From assembly GCF_023053635.1 (NCBI RefSeq), contig NC_086173.1:145671197-145735196 (forward strand): a DNA stretch of 64,000 nucleotides. Reading direction: 5' to 3'. Position 1 is the stretch's first letter, and each line of letters starts with the position of its first letter. The notes beneath the pieces were generated by a model, which made no database searches, was not told where the DNA came from, and worked only from the letters and a program-made list of their open reading frames with translations. This document shows, one piece after another, positions 58,601 through 64,000 of this stretch. The DNA comes from Elgaria multicarinata webbii (taxonomy: Eukaryota; Chordata; Lepidosauria; Squamata; Anguidae). The position numbers and the translations under genes are program-made.

Positions 58601-61513
58601 GGAATGCGTTTGAACACATTTCATTATATAGCATTGCACCTCAAATGCAACACATGTTCTGTGCTCACCGCCTCTGCCCTATTCAGGTGCTCATACATAG
58701 GCTTCTTCAAAACCGGGGTGAGAAATGTCAGTGGGAAGGGGTAGGGCCAGGAAAACGGGGGGGTGCCTTTCTGGATAACCCAGATGTTCCTCAGGGTGAG
58801 GTTTTGTACAAGGGAGGTAGCGGAGTCCCAGAAAAGTTCAGAGCATCCTCCCTCCCTTTGCATAAAAGGAATGGGTTTTCTGCATGCCTTTTTCTTACCT
58901 GTGTATTTTGGGTAGACGCATAGGTCCCAGATCCACATACCAATCCTGCTCACGATAGGTCTTTATCCGCCCTCCCACACGGTTACTGGCTTCCAGAATA
59001 TGAACCTAGGAACAAAAGCATGCTTGCTTTTGCATCATTGCAACACACTTCCTTTCAGATTGCTACCCCAGAAATAAACAGAGCTACACATTTTATTATT
59101 TATTTATTTATCCAAACATTGATCTCCCGCCCTATATCACAAGGATCTCAGGGTGGCGTACAGATAGATTCACATACACAGCAAACATTACTATACATGA
59201 CCATGGAAGGGGCCATAACTCCATAGCAGATTTGCATGTAGACTGTCTCAGGCCTTAGCTAGACCTACCAGTTAGCCTCCGACGGAGGAGGGAAGATCTC
59301 GCGATGCATTTATCGCGAGATCCCTCCTCTGTTTACATGCGATGTACAACAACCTCAGAAGGAGAGGCGTTGCACCTGCCATTTTTTTTTAACTTAAAGG
59401 GGCGGCAGCACACGAACGCTTGTGCGCAAACAGCAAGTAATTTTTTAAATTTAAATTTCGTTCCTCGCTCCCCACACCCTACCCCCAATGGGCACAGTGC
59501 CCCGTGCATGGCTTACGGCTCCTTGCAAGGAATTGTGCAAAGCTGGGTCAACCCGCAGTGCCCAGCCACATGTTCTGCAGTCTCAGGCTCAGCCCGGGAC
59601 CGCGGCAGAACCGGGGCCAAAGTGCAGGGCGAGATCCCGGGGAAGGGAGGGATCATCCCTCCCTGATCCTGGGATCCCCTGTGCGTCATGCTATGGCATC
59701 AGGTTCAGTCCTTGAAATCTCCCAGCAAAAGGGTCAAATAGCAATGTGAGAGACCTGCTGTGATTCAGACCTTGGAGAGCTACTGACTGGGTTTGGATGA
59801 CATGATAACCAGCGGTGGGTTAAATACTCATGTTGAGATCCTTGAACTGGACTCAGATTTTTTCTTTTTCCATATTTCTGGACTGATCTGCAAAACCCGG
59901 ATAAAAGCCTTGAGTCAGCAAGAGACAATTACTGGAAAGGTCAAGTTTGCAGGTGTGCTTAATTGTTTAATTGGACTGTGACATAGTGTGAAGTTTTCTA
60001 TGAGTGCCAATTATGTATTGCATCAGTTGTACAGTATATAAGTGTATATAAGGAGTGTTTGATATCTCTGTAACCAGCTTAAATAATCACTCTGTTCCTG
60101 TGAAGAACTGCTGTCTGATGTATTTTCTATCTGATCATGTGTGAGTATATTTGTACATTGTTTATGCCATAATGAACTGCCAGTAAAGTATTTTTTTTTT
60201 GTACACTACAAACCTAAATTCTCTGCCTTACAATTTATTGAGTCTTCTACTAGTTTCATAGTTAAGACCGTTGTACTCTGCTATCACTGATAATCCAGTG
60301 ATTAAAAACCCGTCAACTCAATCCTCTCATCTTTTTTGTCAAGGCTCAAGGCCTGTGTTCCCCAGCCACTACAATTACCTGATGCCCGGCATCTTTCAGT
60401 AATTTGGCAGCAGTGAGTCCACTGATTCCCGCCCCGACAATCACCACAGTCTTTGGCGCCGAAGCCTTTTCCAGCCCATTTTTGGCAACTTTTAACAGCT
60501 CCTCATAGTCAGGGTCATCGAAACACTTCATCCATTCCTCCTCTTCGACAGCGTGCTGTTGAGAGACCAAGGCTGCTACGAGCAGCAGGAGTGCGAAAAA
60601 TGCTAGAGGAAAGAAGATGCCAACGATTCAACAAGGATAATGACACAAAAGAGAAAGCAAATGGATGAAGCGTGAACGCAAATGTTGTTTACTTCAGCTT
60701 TGATTTTGAAGCTATTTAGATTTTCTAGAAAATGTTTAACTCCTTTAATAAATAATCACCAACTGGGTGGAGATCCACTGCAACACTGTTTACTTTGTGC
60801 CAGTAAGTGTCCACCAGTGAGTGTCAGAAGCTCCACTTTATTCGTTTATTTAGAATTTCATACACCATGCTTCACTGTCACACCATTGCACAAAATTCGT
60901 TATAACAATTAAAATCAAATAGATGAAAAAGTACAAGGTATCTTAGCTTACAACTTTCTTTTGTGAAGAAAAAGGTGAAGAAGATGAAGTCAAAACAAGG
61001 CAACCATTGCAATGAAGGCCAAACTGAGCATTAACGATGCTGTTTGCCCTTGCATGCAAGTCTTCCGCTCCACAAATTGTCAGCATGCCCCCCCCCCCCA
61101 CAATCTGGATTGGGCTCCTGCTATGAAGGGTAGGCAGCTTTAGCCTTTTGGCCCCAGTTATGGTCCCAACCCTGATCAGGAGCATGGGAATAAAAGCTCC
61201 CCTTCATTCCAATGGGGCAATCTATATACCCCTTGCCTTTGGCTTTTTTTACCTGCTCACTCGCAATCTATATCAGGACCACAGTGGTGGTGGGGAATTA
61301 GGTTAAGAAAGAGTCAAGGAGGACCCCATAGATTCAATCCCTTGACCTCAAGTTGGACATCATATATCTTAAACATCCCCAGTGTAGGTTCATCCAGGTT
61401 TTTTTCTCCTTGTAAACCTCCATAAAAGTATATTTGACAATGTCTCTATCCAGATTACTCCATTACTAGTAACTGAACTAAACTACTACTGCTATTACTA
61501 ACAATAACAATGC

Positions 61514-61545
<32 letters not shown>

Positions 61546-61673
61546 TGCATTTACTAAGGTAATAACAAATTGCACTTAGAAAGTTCATAGTCGTAATTTC
61601 ATCTCCAAACGGACACGTGTCTCCTGAAATGAGATCATGAGAAAAAGACAACCTACTTACAGAACTGGTCCAT
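52534..61673 (-). CDS. LAAO: LAAO-C: secreted L-amino-acid oxidase, 7 exons, 510 aa, looks whole
   Basis: Exons: 61673-61661, 60602-60379, 59005-58899, 58461-58260, 56622-56569, 54655-54519 and 53329-52534 (1533 nt, all phases agree). The product starts [20 protein letters not shown], a clear signal peptide, then HAVEEEEW, the FAD motif GAGISG (61-66), [14 protein letters not shown] with the ribose-binding Glu84, LGPMR (Arg109), [35 protein letters not shown], and [10 protein letters not shown] with Trp481 in the position of the snake active-site Trp. By eye, the position of snake His223 is Glu here (Asp in A, Gln in B), so that His is not conserved. Expected to be secreted and glycosylated. 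TATA box at 61711-61720. Its exon 7 is nearly the same as LAAO-B while exons 3-4 differ by about 20 percent. Confidence 0.9.
53925..54019 (+). mobile_element. CR1 LINE 3' tail
   Basis: GGTGGATTCCTGCATTGAGC...GGTTGGACTCAATGGCC...ATTCTATGATTCTA, in LAAO-C intron 6. Confidence 0.85.
54519..54655 (-). CDS. LAAO: LAAO-C exon 6
   Basis: 137 nt, [19 protein letters not shown] to FFDDK plus AG before GTAATG. Confidence 0.92.
54660..55600. other. LAAO-C intron 5, matching LAAO-B intron 5
   Basis: Homologous to 35.1-35.9 kb of LAAO-B with small indels. No exon. Confidence 0.5.
55606..55639. repeat. (AGT)n microsatellite
   Basis: About eleven AGT triplets, at the place where LAAO-B has (ATT)n. Confidence 0.9.
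55645..56312 (-). mobile_element. Sauria SINE split by a hAT element
   Basis: Left part CACCCTTTTTCC...GGTGGCTTACAGAG...CACAACAACCCTGTGAGGTAGG; right part with the tRNA-like head in reverse: ACCTAGATCTCCCACGTCCC...CTATACCACACTGGCTCTC. Confidence 0.85.
55802..56220. mobile_element. hAT element (419 bp, nonautonomous)
   Basis: The ends TAGGGTGACCAA and ATATGGTCACCCTA are inverted. The flanking TTCACGGC at 55794-55801 and 56221-56228 is an 8-bp target duplication. The interior differs from family A and resembles family D only at the right end (TTTGGTTTCCCAAATATGG). Confidence 0.92.
56569..56622 (-). CDS. LAAO: LAAO-C exon 5
   Basis: 54 nt encoding [18 protein letters not shown]. Confidence 0.93.
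56773..56967. mobile_element. MITE, family B (clean copy)
   Basis: GGCCAGATCTACACCAAGCA and the exact inverse TGCTTGGTGTAGATCTGGCC are the ends; internal ATGAAAGCGGTAT / ATACCGCTTTCAT. Confidence 0.9.
56970..58250. other. LAAO-C intron 4, repeats only
   Basis: 57.0-57.4 kb is private A/T-rich sequence with a short direct repeat (TCTCATATATCCCTAAT, twice near 57335-57380). A LINE tail is at 57690-57965. No exon. Confidence 0.45.
57690..57965 (+). mobile_element. LINE 3'-end-like fragment
   Basis: AACTGGAGGAGAAGGCTATC...GTTGCTGGGGAACATGGGTG...TGGACTAGATGGACCCTTGG...CTTATGTTCTTT, the plus-strand counterpart of the 17385-17605 fragment. Confidence 0.7.
58260..58461 (-). CDS. LAAO: LAAO-C exon 4
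   Basis: 202 nt encoding [18 protein letters not shown]...[19 protein letters not shown]...[17 protein letters not shown]. Confidence 0.93.
58899..59005 (-). CDS. LAAO: LAAO-C exon 3
   Basis: 107 nt encoding [16 protein letters not shown], then [15 protein letters not shown] plus AG of Arg. Confidence 0.93.
59095..59185 (-). mobile_element. LINE/SINE 3' tail
   Basis: A (TTTA)n-like run precedes AACATTGATCTCCCGCCCTA and CTCAGGGTGGCGTACAGATAG, a reverse-strand tail. Confidence 0.6.
59252..59700. mobile_element. Nonautonomous DNA element, family C (long form)
   Basis: It starts GGCCTTAGCTAGACCTACCA, contains CGCGATGCATTTATCGCG and a CpG-rich interior, and ends near GGATCCCCTGTGCGTCATG. The right terminus looks incomplete. 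Confidence 0.6.
59744..60232 (+). mobile_element. Possible solo LTR (fossil)
   Basis: It begins TGTGAGAGACC and ends GCCTTACA (TGT...ACA), with a promoter-like AGTATATAAGTGTATATAAG in the middle and a CAGTAAAGTA stretch before the end, the layout of an LTR. No internal region and no confirmed target duplication. It lies in LAAO-C intron 2. Confidence 0.4.
60379..60602 (-). CDS. LAAO: LAAO-C exon 2
   Basis: 224 nt, CA TTT TTC GCA to GGG CAT CAG before GTAATT. Signal-peptide core, [21 protein letters not shown] and [16 protein letters not shown]. Confidence 0.92.
60620..61640. other. LAAO-C intron 1
   Basis: 60.68-61.3 kb is homologous to 42.58-43.38 kb of LAAO-B. A (TAA)n microsatellite lies at 61514-61544. 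Confidence 0.5.
61514..61544. repeat. (AAT)n microsatellite
   Basis: Ten AAT triplets. Confidence 0.9.
61661..61673 (-). CDS. LAAO: LAAO-C exon 1 (coding part)
   Basis: ATG GAC CAG TTC T followed by GTAAGT. A second ATG 14 bases upstream (61685-61687) is out of frame and would stop within exon 2. The downstream ATG is chosen by homology with the other copies and because it gives the signal peptide. Confidence 0.87.
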
Positions 61674-61710
61674 GTTTCGATGGTCATTGTAAAGGTGCAA
61701 GTGAGCTCTC

Positions 61711-61720
61711 CTTTTTTATA
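61711..61720 (-). promoter_or_regulatory. TATA box of LAAO-C
   Basis: TATAAAAAAG followed by GAGAGCTCACTTGC, the same layout as at 22.72 and 48.95 kb. An AP-1/Maf-like TGAGTCAGC lies about 15 bases upstream (about 61734-61742). Confidence 0.8.
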
Positions 61721-61859
61721 GCCAGGATGTGGCTGACTCAGTGATTCAGAATCGGAGAAATCCGGCTTTCTCAACTGAAACCTTGTTAACGGACAACCTC
61801 TCCTCAGGCAATGCCCGTATACACCTAGCTGGAGAAGCTTGTCCTGAAACACAGGACAA

Positions 61860-62640
61860 GACAGTTGCACATAGTATATTAAGACAGCCAAGGTGTGTGA
61901 CACAACATAATAATCATACAGTTCTGTAACTTCTAATAAAATACATTTTAATATTTGAGGGGTAAACAACAGGCAGAGCAATAGATGAAATGTTTCACAA
62001 GGGCATCAAGAGCATCTCATCTTTTGTACAATCACTTTTCTGAAACTGGGACATTCCATAAGAATTCTCTTAAAAGCGTTAATTAAAAAAACCGAGTGGC
62101 AAGAGATTGACTTGGCTACGAAATAGTCAAAACTTGTCTTTCCACAAATGACTAGAAAGGAAATGTCAGATGCTATTCCTGAAGTCTCTCTGCAAGAACT
62201 ATCTTGCAACATTGATTTTTGTTCATTTGAATTTAGATCAGACAAATGACAGGTTACAAAATATTTGAAAAATCAATGCATAAATCACTCCCCACTTGCT
62301 TTACCTTAGCAACTAAATACCAACGGAAATCCAGACAGGCAATTAGAAAAACCCAAAACTTGCTCCATCCAATGCATGTTTTGTTAATTACTTCTGCTTG
62401 CTTACCTGTTTCAGTATATTTATACCACCATTTTATGGTTTGAATGTAAAGCAGCCATTTTATTTTGATTTTTCATGCATAAAAATTCTATAACAACTTA
62501 TGGTCATACATATACTATAAGTGTTGTGACAATGAAGTATTAAATGTTTAGTTGATTCAGTTATCCAGTTGCACAGTCTATATTCATATTATCAGTGTAA
62601 TGGTATCCTGTTTTGTGCTTGAATATAAAGCAGCCATTTT
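61860..62640. other. LAAO-C upstream region
   Basis: 61.87-62.4 kb is homologous to 43.86-44.4 kb. No gene seen. Confidence 0.5.
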
Positions 62641-62644
62641 ATTG

Positions 62645-62890
62645 TGATGATGATCATAAACGCATGAATTCAGAGGCTTATGCTTATCCTATGCAGAGTG
62701 GGATGAGCAGCAGAAGTGATCTTTGTCTCCCCATCCTTGTGCCCTGCATTTTTGCTTGATAGGTAGGTTTTTTTTGCCCATCTAGCTAGGGACGGGAAGG
62801 GAAGGAGTCTGGGCAGACTTCAGGAGAACTTGTACCCTGGCCTTTCCAGTCTCCTCCCATTCCTGCCCACCAAAGAGCCTCCCTATGAAT
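62645..62890. mobile_element. Family E element, partial
   Basis: GATCATAAACGCATGAATTC...CTTATGCTTATCCTATGCA...CAGTCTCCTCCCATTCC matches 44.48-44.71 kb. Confidence 0.5.
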
Positions 62891-62929
62891 GCTGAGAATT
62901 GTAGCACTTTTTTTGTCTAAACACGCAGA

Positions 62930-63178
62930 GGGAAAGGAGGACAAGGCTCCTGAATTTTTAACATTTGTATAAAAAGGGGAATTTCAGCAGGTGTCATTTG
63001 TATGCATGCAGCACCTGGTGAAACGCCCTCTTCATCACAACAATTTATTTATTATTTTTATTTATTTATTGCATTTGTATACAGCACCAATAGCCGAAGC
63101 TCTCTGTGCAGTTTACATAACAGTTAAAGCTGCAGCAGCTATACTAGAGTGACCTGATACAAAAGAGGGCAGGACAAT
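62930..63178. mobile_element. hAT MITE family A, one arm, with a LINE/SINE tail inserted
   Basis: GGAGGACAAGGCTCCTGAA...CACCTGGTGAAACGCCC...CAGTTAAAGCTGCAGCAGC matches about half of the 7-325 element. A (TTTA)n tail piece with CAATAGCCGAAGCTCTC lies inside at about 63046-63120. Confidence 0.65.
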
Positions 63179-63189
63179 TAAATATGATC

Positions 63190-64000
63190 ATTGGAGAGGT
63201 GAACTGGAGAAACAGCTGGAGGCTAATCTTGGACATTTACACCAACAGTGCAGGGCAGTCGTACATTATCAAGAATGCAGAGGGGCAGGAAGGAACCTGT
63301 AACTACACAGAGAGAAATCAGGGTATTATTCACTACAATACAAAGAATCTAAAACAATATATAAAGCAATAAAAAGGCTTTCTTCAGATATGTGAGTAGT
63401 AAAAGACAGAGGAAAGAAATGGTGGTTCAACTGCTTAATGAGGATGGCAAATTGATAACAGATGACAAAGAAAAGGCTGAAGTGCTCAATTCCTACTTTG
63501 CCTCAGTCTTCTCCCAAAAGCAGATCTATGACCCCCCCCCCTGGAAAAAGGGAAGCAGAAGTTGAGGGGGCAGGATTGCAGTTTGAGATTGATAAACAAA
63601 TGGTCAAAGAACACCTAATTTCCTTGAATGAGTTCAAATCTCCAGGGCCCGATGAACTGCATCCTAGAGTAATGAAGGAGCTAGCGGAAGAACTCTCAGA
63701 ACCTTTGTCTATTATCTTTGCAAAATCATAGAAGACGGGTGAGGTGCCGGATGACTGGAGGAGGGCTAATGTTGTCCCTATCTTCAAAAAGGGCAAAAAG
63801 GAGGAACCTGGGAACTACAGATCAGTCAGTCTGACATCCATCCCTGGGAAAATTCTGGAGCACATTATAAAGAAGTCAATCTGTAAACACCTTGAAATCA
63901 ATGCAGTGATTACTAGAAGCCAACATGGATTTGTCAGGAACAAATCCTGTCAGGCTAATTTGATCTCATTTTTTGATAGGATAACCTCCCTTGTGGACTG
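63190..64000 (+). mobile_element. CR1 LINE ORF2 fragment, runs off the right edge
   Basis: Broken frames spell CR1 polymerase blocks in order: VQLLNEDGKLITDDKEKAEV, LNSYFASVFSQ, GPDELHPRVMKELAEELSEP, EVPDDWRRANVVPIFKKG and NYRSVSLTSIPGKILEHI, then SQHGFVRNKSCQANLI. These are the endonuclease-RT linker and the first RT motifs. The frame has several shifts and stops (for example TAG after FAKS at about 63729), so this copy is dead. Confidence 0.93.

Larger units (their letters stand above)
50700..62880. repeat. Duplicated block containing LAAO-C
   Basis: Partner of the 29.15-44.7 kb block. It is about 3.4 kb shorter, mainly because different transposons and microsatellites sit in the introns. 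Confidence 0.75.

Noticed and set aside
1-64000. CRISPR arrays, operons, rRNA or free-standing tRNA genes
   Set aside because: None seen. The only tRNA-like sequences are SINE heads, and the DNA is clearly vertebrate nuclear.

Overview
The window looks like nuclear DNA of a squamate reptile, probably a lizard. The reasons are a class II olfactory receptor, secreted L-amino-acid oxidase (LAAO) genes related to snake-venom LAAO and mammalian IL4I1, tRNA-derived Sauria-type SINEs, CR1 and L2 LINE tails, a 5'-truncated L1, many hAT and Harbinger-like short elements, and long A/T-rich trinucleotide repeats. The species cannot be named from the sequence alone.

Layout. 0-5 kb is repeat-rich intergenic DNA: a hAT MITE at the left edge and a CpG-rich DNA element carrying a solo LTR. 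5.4-6.35 kb holds a single-exon olfactory receptor on the plus strand. 6.4-11.2 kb is intergenic, with two relatives of a hAT element, one of which carries a 33-bp minisatellite. From 11.4 kb to 61.8 kb the window is a tandem array of LAAO genes, all on the minus strand. LAAO-A occupies 11.46-22.73 kb (7 exons, 509 aa). LAAO-B has exons 2-7 at 32.97-42.50 kb. A partial fourth LAAO unit at about 46.0-49.3 kb keeps a TATA box and exon 1. LAAO-C occupies 52.53-61.72 kb (7 exons, 510 aa). Between LAAO-A and LAAO-B lies a 4.6-kb PIF/Harbinger transposon (23.83-28.47 kb). The right edge (63.2-64.0 kb) is a CR1 LINE reverse-transcriptase fragment that runs out of the window.

How the genes work together. 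LAAOs are secreted flavoenzymes that deaminate L-amino acids and release H2O2 and ammonia. They are venom components in snakes and antimicrobial or immune proteins elsewhere. The three copies share one exon plan with the same splice phases, so they arose by tandem duplication. LAAO-B and LAAO-C lie in larger duplicated blocks (about 29.15-44.7 and 50.7-62.9 kb). Their last exons are almost identical while exons 3-4 and the introns are clearly diverged, which points to gene conversion at the 3' end. The TATA/exon 1 block occurs three times: LAAO-A, the partial unit, and LAAO-C. No such block is visible in the matching interval of LAAO-B, but the orphan one at 48.9 kb is in a compatible splice phase. 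All exon joins here are by-eye predictions from open frames and GT/AG sites; no transcript or database evidence was available.
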